From assembly GCF_010669125.1 (NCBI RefSeq), contig NZ_CP048630.1, forward strand, positions 4,088,001 to 4,152,000: a stretch of DNA of 64,000 bases, in the 5' to 3' direction. Shown here piece after piece: positions 17,122 through 26,900 of this stretch. Both the position numbers and the translations under genes were made by a program. The notes below the pieces were generated by a model that saw only the letters and a program-made list of their open reading frames with translations, made no database searches and was not told the DNA's origin. The DNA is from Ancylobacter pratisalsi (lineage in GTDB: Bacteria; Pseudomonadota; Alphaproteobacteria; Rhizobiales; Xanthobacteraceae). Position 1 is the first letter of the stretch. Each line of letters opens with the position of its first letter.

Positions 17122-17592
17122 ATGAACGCCAACGCTTCCGCCACCGTCCATCCGGCGGCGGCCGCCAGCCGCTTCTGGGTGCTGGGCGATCAGCTCTCCA
17201 TCCGCGGCAATCTGGAAGGCACGACGCTCAACGTCGTTGATGTCGTGGTGCCGCCGGGCGGTGGCACGCCGCCTCACAGCCACCCTTCGCCGGAAATCTT
17301 CCGCATCCTCGACGGCACGATCCGGATCTGGAGCGTGGTCGATGGCCGGCCGACGGAGATGGATGCCGGTGCCGGCGACGTCGTGACCATCGCCGCCCAT
17401 GCTCCCCATGGCTATCGCAATGTCAGCGGCGCGCCGGTGTCGCTGATGGCGGTGGTCGATGAGCAGACGATGGGGTTCTTTCGCGCCGCCGCGACGGATG
17501 AGGCGCCCGAGGGACCGCCCACGGCGGATGTCATCGGCCAGATCATGAAGCTGAGCGCCGACCACGGCATCACCATCCTGACCGCCCCTTGA
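17122..17592 (+). CDS. Cupin-domain protein
   Basis: A 156-residue single-cupin protein. Motif 1 is PPGGGTPPHSHPSPEIFRIL, with His-X-His and Glu metal ligands near residues 53-59; motif 2 is AAHAPHGYRN near residue 95. The N-terminal FWVLGDQLSIRG segment is common in quercetinase-like and YhaK-like cupins. Metal binding is expected; the reaction could be dioxygenation, isomerisation or mere ligand binding. It is the second gene of an operon with the TetR regulator just upstream, suggesting that the regulator controls it in response to a related compound. No signal peptide is seen, so it is cytoplasmic. Confidence 0.86.
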   Translation: MNANASATVHPAAAASRFWVLGDQLSIRGNLEGTTLNVVDVVVPPGGGTPPHSHPSPEIFRILDGTIRIWSVVDGRPTEMDAGAGDVVTIAAHAPHGYRNVSGAPVSLMAVVDEQTMGFFRAAATDEAPEGPPTADVIGQIMKLSADHGITILTAP

Positions 17593-17761
17593 GCCCCCCT
17601 GCGGGGCCGGGAAAAACCGGGGCAGGGCAGGCCGAGCCTCGCGTGGCGGGTGCCCCCGCAAAAACAATGACCCGGCTCCAGCTGGCGAATGTGCATTCAC
17701 CAGATGGGACCGGGCCAGAGGCTGGCTCAGGCGATGCCGGCCGCTCGAAGGAAGAGCCGCC

Positions 17762-18280
17762 TCACTGCGAGTCGCGGGTCATCTCATAGAGGAACCACGC
17801 CCGGCGTTCGGCTTCATCGATCCAGTTTTCGATCAGGCTGGCGCTGGCGACGTCCTCATACTCGTCGCAGACGCCGTGCGCCTCGCGCAGGAAGACGACC
17901 ATGCGGCGATTGTCCTCGGCCAGCTCGGCGAGCATGTCCTTGGGGGTGACATAGTCGGCGTCGTTGTCGGCAAGGCGCTGGAGGCGGCTGATATGGCCGA
18001 TCGAGCGCAGCGTCGTGCCGCCGATCTTGCGGGCGCGTTCGGCCAGCGCATCAGTGGTGGCGAAGATCTGGTCGCCATGTTCGTCCAGCAGCAGGTGATA
18101 GTCGCGGAAATGCGGGCCGGACATGTGCCAGTGGAAGTTCTTGGTCTTCAGGTAGAGGGCAAACATGTCGGCAAGCACGCCGGTCAACGCGGACGCCACG
18201 TCGCGCGTGGCATTCGAACCGAGATCGGTGGGGGTGGCGAGAGGAGCCTTCCGGCGGCTCTTTGCGGTTTCCGTATCCAT
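17762..18280 (-). CDS. dps: Dps-family DNA-binding ferritin-like protein
   Basis: The 172-residue protein has the Dps ferroxidase motif NFHWHMSGPHFRDYHLLLDE near residues 48-67 plus D-Q-I-F-A-T-TDALAERARKIGG. These give the His, Asp and Glu ligands at the subunit interface. The N-terminal 20 residues are Lys/Arg-rich (TAKSRRKAPLATP), consistent with DNA binding. Dps forms a 12-mer that stores iron and shields DNA from peroxide. ATG 18278-18280 has GGAG eight bases upstream. It stands alone and converges with the cupin gene. I looked for a GGAAC-type general-stress promoter upstream and did not find a convincing one. Confidence 0.93.
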   Translation of the reverse strand: MDTETAKSRRKAPLATPTDLGSNATRDVASALTGVLADMFALYLKTKNFHWHMSGPHFRDYHLLLDEHGDQIFATTDALAERARKIGGTTLRSIGHISRLQRLADNDADYVTPKDMLAELAEDNRRMVVFLREAHGVCDEYEDVASASLIENWIDEAERRAWFLYEMTRDSQ

Positions 18281-18464
18281 GATCGAGCTCCATTGGCAGT
18301 CGAGTGAGATTGAGCCTTGCAGTTCGCCCGAACGCTACACCCGTGGACGGGCACGGGGCGAGGGGTCGAGCGATCACCTATTGATCTAAGACGGTGGTGG
18401 CGGTTTGAGAATTGACCGCAGGTGTACCGACCCCATACCTCCGTTTGCTTGCGCGACCCGACGT

Positions 18465-18977
18465 CTAGCGCAGCGACGCACGTAGCCGGCGCAACAGCCG
18501 CCGGGCCTCCTGTTTGAACTGGTCAAGCCGGAGCCAGGTGAGGAGGGAGCGCTGTACCGAAGTCACGGTCTCGATCATCCACGCCACCCAGCCAATGGTC
18601 ATGAGCTTCAGGCGGCCGGCGGAATAGATGCGCTCGACGATGACGAAGCTCAGCAGATAAGCCACGATGAGCGTGATCGTTCCCGTACGGACCGCACCAT
18701 TGGCGATCCAGATCAAGGCGATGAACTTGAAGGGTTCCACCAGCACATAGGGAATGGCGAGCAGCACCAGGATGGTGAAGGGCGAGCGCGCGCCGATCCA
18801 GCGCTCAAGAGCCTGCATCAGCTTCAGGGCGGCGATGCGGGCGACCAGAGGCCGGTAGAGCGGGCGAAACAACTCGTCGACGATGATGAAGACAGCGAGC
18901 ACCAGCTGGAACAGGAAGCGCGCGGTCGCGCGCAGCGGTCCTCTCCGTCGTCGTTCGCCCGAGGCTGATTGTTTCAT
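18465..18977 (-). CDS. Conserved-looking membrane protein of unknown function
   Basis: I do not recognise this 170-residue protein by name. It has a basic N-terminus (SGERRRRGPLRATAR), a first hydrophobic segment around residues 19-33 (FLFQLVLAVFIIVDELF), two more around 65-90 (FTILVLLAIPYVLVEPFKF) and 97-120, and an amphipathic, Arg-rich C-terminus (EARRLLRRLRASLR). An inner-membrane location with cytoplasmic basic tails is likely. The ATG at 18975-18977 is chosen, although a GTG at 19020-19022 would add 15 residues and neither has a clear ribosome site. It lies downstream of the orphan receiver gene on the same strand, with about 75 bases between, so co-transcription with that two-component set is possible. 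Confidence 0.7.
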   Translation of the reverse strand: MKQSASGERRRRGPLRATARFLFQLVLAVFIIVDELFRPLYRPLVARIAALKLMQALERWIGARSPFTILVLLAIPYVLVEPFKFIALIWIANGAVRTGTITLIVAYLLSFVIVERIYSAGRLKLMTIGWVAWMIETVTSVQRSLLTWLRLDQFKQEARRLLRRLRASLR

Positions 18978-19053
18978 CTGGAAACTATGACCGATCCGCC
19001 GTCCGGTTTCACGGTTTCCCACGCGTCATGGGCGCCATGTCTCGGGCGTCCTG

Positions 19054-19446
19054 TCACGGGCCGGTCGGCGCCACGCCGCGCAGGGCCAGCGCCCGGTCGA
19101 TGCACTCGATCATCGCCAGGCCGTCAAACGGTTTTGCCAGGAAGCCGATCGCCCCGCCGGCGTCCGCCTGGCGACGGACGCGCTCTTCAGGGAAGGCGGT
19201 GATGAAGATGAGGGGGGTATCGGCCCCCCGCGCGCGCAGCTCGCTCTGCAGCTCCACCCCGCTCATGCCGGGCATCTGCACATCGGTGATGACGCATGCG
19301 GTCTCGTCTATGAGTGCCGAATTCAGGAAATCCTCGGCGGACGCAAATGTGCGGGCGGTCAGCCCCAGCGAACGCACCAGACTTTCCGTCGCCTCGCGGA
19401 CGGCTTGATCATCATCGATGATCGAAATCATCGGGAGGGAGGACAC
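19054..19446 (-). CDS. Stand-alone receiver-domain response regulator (FixJ-receiver type)
   Basis: The 130-residue protein is only a receiver domain. It has IIDDDQAV acidic residues at the start, the phosphoacceptor in CVITDVQMPGMSG, the Thr/Ser switch in IFITAF and the Lys in FLAKPFD. No output domain follows. GTG 19444-19446 is chosen because GAGGAA lies eight bases upstream; the ATG five codons later lacks a ribosome site. It lies 106 bases downstream of the FixJ-type regulator and histidine kinase genes on the same strand. It may be a phosphate sink or a competing partner for that kinase. The receiver assignment is firm; the role is inferred. Confidence 0.87.
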   Translation of the reverse strand: MSSLPMISIIDDDQAVREATESLVRSLGLTARTFASAEDFLNSALIDETACVITDVQMPGMSGVELQSELRARGADTPLIFITAFPEERVRRQADAGGAIGFLAKPFDGLAMIECIDRALALRGVAPTGP

Positions 19447-19552
19447 GGCGACATTCCTCGAAACTGAGGGTCCGGCGCGACGCTGCGCTGCCGGGTTGAC
19501 CCAAACATAGGGGTTTAGTCTCGAATTTCTAATTATACGCAGGTTTGCCTGC

Positions 19553-20197
19553 CTATCTCTTGGCATCATGCAGGCCGAGTGTCTCGGCCATCCGCACCAG
19601 ATCGGCCAGCGAGCGCGCGCCCATTTTCCGCATGACATGGCCGCGATGGATCTTCACCGTGATCTCGCTCAGCCCGACCTCGGCGGCGACCTGCTTGTTC
19701 ATGAGGCCGGTGGTCACGAGTGTCATGATTTCCTTCTCGCGCGGGGTGAGGGTTTCGAACAGGGTGCGCACATCGGCCACGCTCTTGTCGGCCTCGCGCC
19801 GGTCGCGGTCCACCTGGAGCGCGGTCGCGACCGCATCGAGCATGTCCTGGTCGCGAAACGGCTTGGTCAGGAAGTCAATGGCGCCGGCCTTCATCGCCCG
19901 CACGGTCATGGGAATATCGCCGTGGCCGGTCATGAAGATGACCGGCATCTCGATGTTCGAGCGCGCCAGCTGGCCCTGGAAATCGAGCCCGCTCACGCCC
20001 GGCAGGCGGATGTCCAGCACCAGGCAGCGCGGCACATCCGGGAGTTTGGCCGCCAGCAGATCGTTCGCGGAGGCGAACAGTTCGACTTTGAGGCCTATGG
20101 AGCGGAAGAGGCTGGACAGGCTTTCGCGCAGATCGAGGTCATCGTCGACCACGATAACCACGGGATCCGTCGACGGAGAGGCGGGGCGGGCAATCAC
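19553..20197 (-). CDS. FixJ-family response regulator with LuxR-type HTH
   Basis: This 214-residue regulator has a receiver domain (about 12-130; acidic VVDDDLDL, phosphoacceptor [11 protein letters not shown], Lys in FLTKPFRD) and a LuxR/GerE helix-turn-helix (about 147-205) with [20 protein letters not shown] and [19 protein letters not shown]. Its start overlaps the kinase stop by four bases (ATGA), so the pair is co-translated and almost certainly cognate. FixJ-type regulators activate promoters upon phosphorylation. Target genes are not identified; an inverted repeat CCATAC-GAAG-GTATGG at 21853-21868, upstream of the kinase and of the divergent AraC gene, is one candidate site. Confidence 0.93.
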   Translation of the reverse strand: MIARPASPSTDPVVIVVDDDLDLRESLSSLFRSIGLKVELFASANDLLAAKLPDVPRCLVLDIRLPGVSGLDFQGQLARSNIEMPVIFMTGHGDIPMTVRAMKAGAIDFLTKPFRDQDMLDAVATALQVDRDRREADKSVADVRTLFETLTPREKEIMTLVTTGLMNKQVAAEVGLSEITVKIHRGHVMRKMGARSLADLVRMAETLGLHDAKR

Positions 20198-21660
20198 GGT
20201 TGGGTCTCCTCCGGCACGGGCAGCTTCACGCTGAATGTCATACCCCCGGTTTCGTTCAGCGCGGCGAGAATCCGTCCGCCATGGGCTTCGATGATCGAGC
20301 GCGAGATGGACAGGCCCATGCCCATGCCATCCGGCTTGGTGCTGTAGAACGGCTTGAACAGGAGGGGCAGCTTGTGCGCGTCAATGCCCGGCCCGCGATC
20401 CCGGATCTCGATCACCACCCAATGGCGGTCCTCTTCCTCCTGTTCGCGGGTGACGATGGAGAGCCGCCGTCCCTGGGGAGGCACGTCGTCCATGGCCTGC
20501 ATGGCGTTGAGCGCGAGATTGATCGTCACCTGCTGGATCTGCACCCGGTCACCGGCGATGATCGGCAGTTTCCGGTCCAGCGACAGTTCCAGCGCCACGC
20601 GGTGATGGGCCAGTTCGCGTTCGAGGAGCAGCAGCATTTCCTCGATGGTTTCGTTGATCTCGACCGGCAATTGGCCGGGCTCGCCGCTACGTGCCAGCGT
20701 GCGCAGCCGCGCCACGACCTCGCTCGCGCGCCGGCCGTTGCTGATCATCCGCTCGACGCTGAGCTTCGCCTCGTCGATGTCAGGCGTCTCGCGGCCCAGC
20801 CAGCGCAGGCATGCGGCGCCGTTGGTGACCACCGCGGCGAGGGGCTGGTTGATTTCATGGGCGATGGAGGCGGTCAGCTCGCCGAGCGTGGCGACGCGGG
20901 TGACATGGGTCAGCTCGCTGCGGGCCTGATGGAGCGCGTCTTCCACGTCGCGCCGCTCCGTGATGTTGCTGTTGGTTTCCATCGTCACCGCGGGGCGGCC
21001 ACGTTCGTCGCGCTGAAGCGACCAGCGGCTCATCACGACAACCCGGCGGCCATCCTTGCAGGTGTGCGAGAGCTCGCCCTCCCACCGTCCGGTGCGCAGC
21101 AATTCGCGGCGTATGGTGGCCATGGCGCAGGGAAAGCCCGTCATCAGGAGGTCTGCGGTGGTGCGGCCGACAGCTTCCCCGCGCGTCCAGCCATAAAGCT
21201 CCTCGGCGCCGTGATTCCAGTAGAGGATGGTGTCCTCCGTATCACGCACCAGGATCGCGTCACGCGTCAGGTCCAGCAGCGCCGCCTGCTCTTTCAGCGA
21301 ATCGGTGGCGTCGTGGTTTCGCAATAACAGCAGCGTCGTCACCGCGATGGCGGCGATGCTGACGGCGCACCGGGCGGTCGAGCCCAGATCAAGGCTGTCG
21401 CTGTGGGTGATGTAGTAGCTGAGTAGCGTGAGAGCCGCGCATAGTCCCGCTATTCCCAAGAGGCTGCGTCGCCCCACATGGTCCGCCGCCATGAGGACGA
21501 CGACGAGGTAGAGCACCGCGATCGCCATATCGACGGGCAAAAACGTATCGAGGGTGAAAATTCCACCGGCGAGGAGCGCCGCCATCGCCGCCATTTGCCA
21601 ATTCTGCGTCGACTTGGTCTTCAGTTCGTCACGCCCGGAAGTGGCGCCCGCCATGCTCAT
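20194..21660 (-). CDS. Membrane sensor histidine kinase with PAS domain
   Basis: The 488-residue kinase has an N-terminal membrane region of about four segments (residues 22-125), a PAS domain (about 140-255; [20 protein letters not shown]), and a HisKA helix with phosphoacceptor His268 in [13 protein letters not shown]. The ATPase domain has N-box [10 protein letters not shown]1 DRGPGID and G2 [12 protein letters not shown]. The HEINQPL type is that of FixL and related oxygen or redox sensors, but no haem-binding signature is evident in this PAS. The ATG at 21658-21660 follows GGGCGGGAT; a further ATG two codons later is possible. It leads an operon with the FixJ-type regulator. Signal unknown. 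Confidence 0.92.
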   Translation of the reverse strand: MSMAGATSGRDELKTKSTQNWQMAAMAALLAGGIFTLDTFLPVDMAIAVLYLVVVLMAADHVGRRSLLGIAGLCAALTLLSYYITHSDSLDLGSTARCAVSIAAIAVTTLLLLRNHDATDSLKEQAALLDLTRDAILVRDTEDTILYWNHGAEELYGWTRGEAVGRTTADLLMTGFPCAMATIRRELLRTGRWEGELSHTCKDGRRVVVMSRWSLQRDERGRPAVTMETNSNITERRDVEDALHQARSELTHVTRVATLGELTASIAHEINQPLAAVVTNGAACLRWLGRETPDIDEAKLSVERMISNGRRASEVVARLRTLARSGEPGQLPVEINETIEEMLLLLERELAHHRVALELSLDRKLPIIAGDRVQIQQVTINLALNAMQAMDDVPPQGRRLSIVTREQEEEDRHWVVIEIRDRGPGIDAHKLPLLFKPFYSTKPDGMGMGLSISRSIIEAHGGRILAALNETGGMTFSVKLPVPEETQP

Positions 21661-22094
21661 TATCCCGCCCGTCCGTCGCCAGAAGCATCCCATACCCGCG
21701 CGCCATGCCGCACGGTGACCCTGCCACAATCAAGGGTCGCGTGCCCATGCCAGTCTATCGCAATCGCACGGACCAGCCGAAACGCACCGATCTGCCCAAT
21801 GGCACGGGCGGGGCGGCGGCGTTCGGGGCCGCGCAGGCCCAATCTGCTGCCGCCATACGAAGGTATGGGTCCGTCACACTCATCATATAACCGACCAAAC
21901 CCAGGTAGAATGGAGAGGCGGACAGGCGTCGATCATTGTCGGGACATCGCCAGAAACGAGCGGAACGCTTCGTCTGGAGACGAGATCAAGCAGCTGTCCC
22001 CCGCGGGCCGGTTTCGGCACTGCACGGCGGCGATGATCGGATCCAGGCGGCATTCAGCGGGTTCTGCAGCTTCGAGGATTTAGAGGATCAGGCC
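21661..22094. other. 434-base divergent intergenic region between kinase and AraC genes
   Basis: I see no convincing gene here. Short open frames (61 residues at 21705-21890 on the plus strand) have no ribosome site or family-like sequence. Composition drops in GC around 21840-21940. The notable element is the dyad at 21853-21868. Promoters for both flanking genes should lie in this stretch. Confidence 0.6.
21853..21868. promoter_or_regulatory. CCATAC-GAAG-GTATGG inverted repeat
   Basis: Perfect six-base arms flank four bases, about 193 bases upstream of the kinase start and 227 upstream of the AraC start. It is a candidate site for the FixJ-type regulator or for the AraC protein. Which one, if either, is not shown by sequence. 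Confidence 0.45.
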
Positions 22095-22934
22095 ATGTCA
22101 ATTCATGTCACGCCGTCTTTCGAAGGTCTCGCCATCACCCCCCGCATCGTCGATCGCGCGCCGGCCGTGCGTCGTGCCGCTGCAGCCGGCGAACGGCCGA
22201 TTTACTCCGACGCCGCCACCAGCGATCGCCTGTCGGTCCAGCTCGACCATGTCGGCATGTCGGTCGCCGTGTCTGCGCTGCCGGCAGGTCAGGGCGCGGG
22301 TACGCATGTGGTTCGCCCGGGTATGCCGCAGGCGGAGTTCGATCGCCTCCTGGAGAAGCTCTCGGCAGAAGCCGGGCTTGGGGCGGGGAATATTGATCCG
22401 GTGCTCGACAGGTTGACCCTCGCGCTGGAAGCGACGCGGACCAACGGCAGTGAATATGCCGGGCTCTACGCCGATGCGCTGCGTCTCGCGATCCTCACCC
22501 GCCGTCTCGCCATGCCGGCAGGTGCAACTACTCATCGGGAGATCCTGGAGCCCGAGGCTCGGGCAGTAGAACCCGTCGAAGCGCGCCGGCCGAAATCCGG
22601 TCTTCCGAAATGGCGCCTCAAGCGGGTGACCGCCTATGTCGAGGAGAACCTCGCGGAGAGCATCACCCTCGCCGACATGGCGTGTGCGGCGGGGCTGAGC
22701 CGGATGCACTTCGCCGCGCAGTTCCGCGTCGCAACCGGCATGCGTCCGCATGATTACCTGCTTCGCCGCCGGATCGAAACCGCGCAGCAGATGATGGTGG
22801 AGAGCAGCGACACGCTGATCCAGATCGCCCTCAGCGTCGGTTTCCAGACTCAGGCGCACTTCACCACCGTGTTTCGCAAGATTGTCGGTGAGACACCCTT
22901 TCAATGGCGCAGCGTGAACAAGGCGCGCCACTGA
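22095..22934 (+). CDS. AraC-family transcriptional regulator
   Basis: A 279-residue regulator. The C-terminal 100 residues carry two AraC helix-turn-helices: the first with ESITLADMACAAGLSRMHFA and the second with IQIALSVGFQTQAHFTTVFR, ending in GETPFQWR. The N-terminal 150 residues lack a recognisable cupin or other ligand domain. ATG 22095 is chosen because it begins the family-like sequence after GATCAGGCC; the frame stays open upstream to 21936 without a better start. It precedes the chloroperoxidase-like hydrolase on the same strand (139-base gap), a neighbour it may control. The overall family is certain; targets and ligand are unknown. Confidence 0.88.
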   Translation: MSIHVTPSFEGLAITPRIVDRAPAVRRAAAAGERPIYSDAATSDRLSVQLDHVGMSVAVSALPAGQGAGTHVVRPGMPQAEFDRLLEKLSAEAGLGAGNIDPVLDRLTLALEATRTNGSEYAGLYADALRLAILTRRLAMPAGATTHREILEPEARAVEPVEARRPKSGLPKWRLKRVTAYVEENLAESITLADMACAAGLSRMHFAAQFRVATGMRPHDYLLRRRIETAQQMMVESSDTLIQIALSVGFQTQAHFTTVFRKIVGETPFQWRSVNKARH

Positions 22935-23073
22935 GCCGGTATCTTCGCCATCGAGCGCGCCTGGTCCGCTCGAAGGTAATCCCTGCCATTTCCACCCCCG
23001 TTTCCACCTCGTTGGCATCGCCAGCGAGACCTCCCGATAGACCTTATCGACCTGCAGAAAAAGGAACTGCGTT

Positions 23074-23931
23074 ATGGGCTATGTCACCACGAAGGACGGC
23101 GTTGAGATTTTCTTCAAGGATTGGGGTCCCAAGGACGCCCAGCCGATCGTCTTCCATCACGGCTGGCCGCTGTCGTCCGATGATTGGGACGCGCAGATGA
23201 TGTTCTTCCTGTCCAAGGGATATCGCGTTGTCGCCCATGACCGTCGTGGCCATGGCCGTTCGGCCCAGGTGAGCGATGGTCACGACATGGACCACTACGC
23301 CGCCGACGCCTCGGCGGTGGCCGAGCATCTCGACCTGAAGAATGCCGTGCATATCGGCCACTCCACCGGCGGCGGCGAGGTCGCCCGCTATGTCGCCCAG
23401 TACGGCCAGCCGCAGGGCCGGGTCGCCAAGGCGGTGTTGGTCTCCGCGGTGCCGCCGCTGATGTTGAAGACCGACGCCAACCCCGGTGGCACACCGATCA
23501 CGGTGTTCGACGGGTTCCGCTCCGCGCTTGCGGCCAACCGCGCGCAGTTCTTCCTCGATGTCGCCGCGGGCCCGTTCTACGGCTTCAACCGCGATGGCGC
23601 AAAGGTTTCCGAGGGCGTGATCCGCAACTGGTGGCGGCAGGGCATGATGGGCAGCGCCAAGGCCCACTATGACGGCATCAAGGCGTTCTCCGAGACCGAC
23701 CAGACCGAGGACCTCAAGGCGATCACCGTGCCGACCTTGGTGCTGCAGGGCAATGACGACCAGGTGGTTCCCTACACCGACGCCAGCCTGCTTCAAGCCA
23801 AGCTGCTCAAGGACGCCACGCTCAAGGTCTATGACGGTTACCCTCACGGCATGCTGACCACTCATGCCGACGTCATCAATCTCGACCTGCTCGCCTTCGT
23901 CGAGGGCAAGGCGCTGGCCAAGGCCGCGTGA
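23074..23931 (+). CDS. Alpha/beta hydrolase of the non-heme chloroperoxidase/perhydrolase type
   Basis: The 285-residue protein matches the cofactor-free haloperoxidase group. It has an N-terminal [13 protein letters not shown] oxyanion strand, nucleophile Ser97 in GHSTGG, an acid in QGNDDQVVP near residue 230, and His in GYPHGM near residue 255. These enzymes are esterases that can form peracids in the presence of peroxide. No signal peptide is seen, so it is cytoplasmic. The ATG follows AAGGA nine bases upstream. It lies after the AraC gene and before a strong terminator that it shares with the convergent putA gene. The physiological substrate is unknown, and the name does not prove halogenation in the cell. 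Confidence 0.92.
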   Translation: MGYVTTKDGVEIFFKDWGPKDAQPIVFHHGWPLSSDDWDAQMMFFLSKGYRVVAHDRRGHGRSAQVSDGHDMDHYAADASAVAEHLDLKNAVHIGHSTGGGEVARYVAQYGQPQGRVAKAVLVSAVPPLMLKTDANPGGTPITVFDGFRSALAANRAQFFLDVAAGPFYGFNRDGAKVSEGVIRNWWRQGMMGSAKAHYDGIKAFSETDQTEDLKAITVPTLVLQGNDDQVVPYTDASLLQAKLLKDATLKVYDGYPHGMLTTHADVINLDLLAFVEGKALAKAA

Positions 23932-23951
23932 GCGGTCGATCCTGCTTGAGG

Positions 23952-23982
23952 AAAAGGGTGGCGAGCAATCGCCACCCTTTTT
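23952..23982. terminator. Strong bidirectional intrinsic terminator
   Basis: AAAAGGGTGGCGA (23952-23964) pairs perfectly with TCGCCACCCTTTT (23969-23981) around a GCAA tetraloop. The arms give a T-run on either strand. It lies between the hydrolase stop and the convergent putA stop and should end both transcripts. Confidence 0.9.
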
Positions 23983-23991
23983 CGCTGGGCC

Positions 23992-26900
23992 TCAGCCGAT
24001 GCTCATAAGGCTGGCATTGCCGCCGGCCGCCGCCGTGTTGGTGCTGGTGGAGCGCTCCAGCATCAGCATGTCGAGCGGATAGAGCGAGCCGGCTTCCAGT
24101 GCTTCCGGCGTCAGGCCGTGCACCATAATGATGGCCCCCTCACGGGCGGCGATGTTCTGGTTGAGACGGCGCAGCGCATCGCCATCGCCCTCGAACAGCA
24201 CGGCGTCGAAATGCGCCTCTTCCAGGCTCTCGACCATGGAGACGAGTGCCTCCATGCCGGCCGGCAACGGCGGGCGTGTCGAGCCTTCCAGCAGCACCTG
24301 GTTGCCGGTGGCCAGCACGGACGCGATCTGCACCGCGAGGCCGCTCTCGCTGGCGGCCAGGCACAGCACCGTGCCGCGGGGGCTCAGCGCATAGACGTTC
24401 CGCTCGCCGACCGGGCCGGCGAGTTCAGCCTGATAGGCGAGTGGCGCGAGGCCGACCGCGCGTCCGCACAGGTCCCTTGTCAGCGGATCGGACTGGAAGT
24501 CGACCCAAAGCCGCGCCGCGTCGGAGGCGGAGGCCGCGGGCAGGCTGCCTGCCGGGCGCTGGGCGAGCAGGCGCAGCAGGTAGAGCGGTCCGCCCGCCTT
24601 CGGGCCTGTGCCTGAAAGGCCATGGCCGCCAAAGGGTTGCACCCCGACCACGGCGCCGATGATGTTGCGGTTCACATAGACATTGCCGACCTCGATCCGG
24701 GCCGTGACCTGCGCGATCGTCTCATCGATACGGGTGTGCAGGCCGAAGGTGAGGCCGTAGCCGGTGGCGTTGATCGCCTCGACCAGCGCGCCCAGCGCCT
24801 CGCGCTTGTAGCGCACCACGTGCAGCACGGGGCCGAACACTTCGCGCTTCAGTTCGCCGATATCGTCGATCTCGATCAGCGTTGGCGGCACGAAGGTGCC
24901 GTGGCGACACTCCTCATCGAGAGCAACCTGCTCCACCCGTCGCCCGGCCTCGCGCAGCCGGGAGATGTGAGCCTCGATACCGGCCTTGGCCTCGGCGCTG
25001 ATGACGGGGCCAATATCGGTGGACAGGTGAACCGGATTGCCGACCGCCAGTTCGTTCAGCGCGCCGCGCAGCATTTCCAGCGTGCGGTCGGCCACATCCT
25101 CCTGAAGGCAGAGAATGCGCAGCGCCGAACAGCGCTGGCCGGCGGAATCGAAGGCGGAGGCGAGCACGTCCGCCACCACCTGCTCGGCCAGCGCCGAGGA
25201 GTCCACGATCATCGCGTTCTGCCCGCCGGTCTCGGCGATGAGCGGGATGACGTCACCATCGGGGCTCAGCCTTTCCGCCAGCTGACGCTGGATGAGGCGG
25301 GCGACCTCGGTCGAGCCGGTGAACATGACTCCGCGCGTATGGCGATGGGCGACCAGCGCAGCACCGACATCGCCCGCGCCCGGCACGAACTGAACGGCGC
25401 CCGGCGGGACGCCGGCCTCATGCAGAATGCCGATGGCGGCGAAGGCGATGAGCGGGGTCTCCTCCGCCGGCTTGGCCAGCACGGCATTGCCGGCCGCCAG
25501 CGCCGCCGCGACCTGGCCGGTGAAAATGGCGAGCGGGAAATTCCACGGGCTGATGCACACCACGGCCCCCAGCGGGCGGTGGGTGTCGAGGGAAAACCCG
25601 TCGCGCACCTGCGCGGCGTAATAGCGAAGAAAATCAACCGCTTCGCGCACTTCGCCGATGGCGTTGGGATAGGACTTGCCGGCCTCGCGAATGATCACGC
25701 CGATCAGCGCGGGCATGCGCGCTTCCATGATCTCGGCGGCACGCAGCAGACAGGCGGCGCGCTCGTTCGGCGGGGTGGACTGCCAGATGGGGGCGCTGGC
25801 ATGGGCGAGGTCCATCGCGCGGGCGACCGTCTCGGGCGTTGCCTCCTCGACCGTGCCCACCTCATCGCGATGGTCGGCCGGGTTCAGCACCGGGCGCGCG
25901 GTACCGGGCGCCGGCCCGTCGCCGAGCAGCGGCGTGGCCTTTAGCGGCGCGGCGCTGCCGGCAAGAAGGGCGGCGGCGAGCGAGGCGAGGCGCTGCTCGT
26001 TGGACAGATCGAGGCCCGCGGAATTGCGCCGGGTCTCGCCGAACAGTTCGTCGGGGGCCGCAATGCGCGGATGCGGCGCCCCCAGCGGCTCCACGCGCCC
26101 GGCGGCGTCCACCGGGCTCTCGATCAGCTCCTCGACCGGCACGGCGGGATCGGCGATGCGGTTGACGAAGGAGGAGTTGGCGCCGTTCTCCAGAAGCCGG
26201 CGCACCAGATAGGCGAGCAGGGTCTCATGGGTGCCGACGGGGGCGTAGATGCGGCAGGGCCGGCCCAGCTTCTCGCGGCCGACAACCTCCTCGTAAAGGG
26301 GCTCGCCCATGCCATGTAGGCACTGAAATTCGTATTGTCCTGCATAGTAGTTAGCGCCAGCCATTTCCATGACGGTTGAAAGCGTCTGGGCGTTGTGGGT
26401 GGCGAATTGCGGGAACACCGCATCCGGCGCGGCAAGCAGCTTCCGGGCACAGGCCAGGTAGGCGACGTCGGTGTGGATCTTGCGCGTATAGACCGGGAAG
26501 CCCTCCAGCCCATCGGCCTGGGCGCGCTTGATCTCGCTGTCCCAATAGGCGCCCTTCACCAGCCGGATCATCAGGCGGTGGTTCGAGCGGCGCGCGAGAT
26601 CGATCAGGTAGTCGATCACATAGGGGCAACGCTTCTGGTAGGCCTGAATGACAAAACCGATGCCATTCCAGCCGCTTAGGGACTCTTCGAAACAAAGAGA
26701 TTCCAGAAGGTCGAGCGACAGTTCAAGCCGGTCGGCCTCTTCCGCGTCGATGTTGATGCCGATGTCGTAGTGTCGGGCGAGCTTCGAAAGCGCCACAATA
26801 CGCGGAAGCAACTCATTGATAACGCGATCATATTGCGCGCGGGCGTAGCGCGGATGGAGCGCCGACAGCTTGATCGAGATGCCGGGTCCTTCATAGATTC

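Noticed and set aside
18281..18464. General-stress (GGAAC...CGTT) promoter for dps
   Set aside because: I looked for the alphaproteobacterial EcfG-type pattern upstream of dps and found no adequate -35 and -10 pair.
21705..21890. A 61-residue plus-strand frame in the kinase-AraC spacer
   Set aside because: It has no ribosome site, starts amid a spacer rich in Pro and Arg codons and shows no family resemblance.
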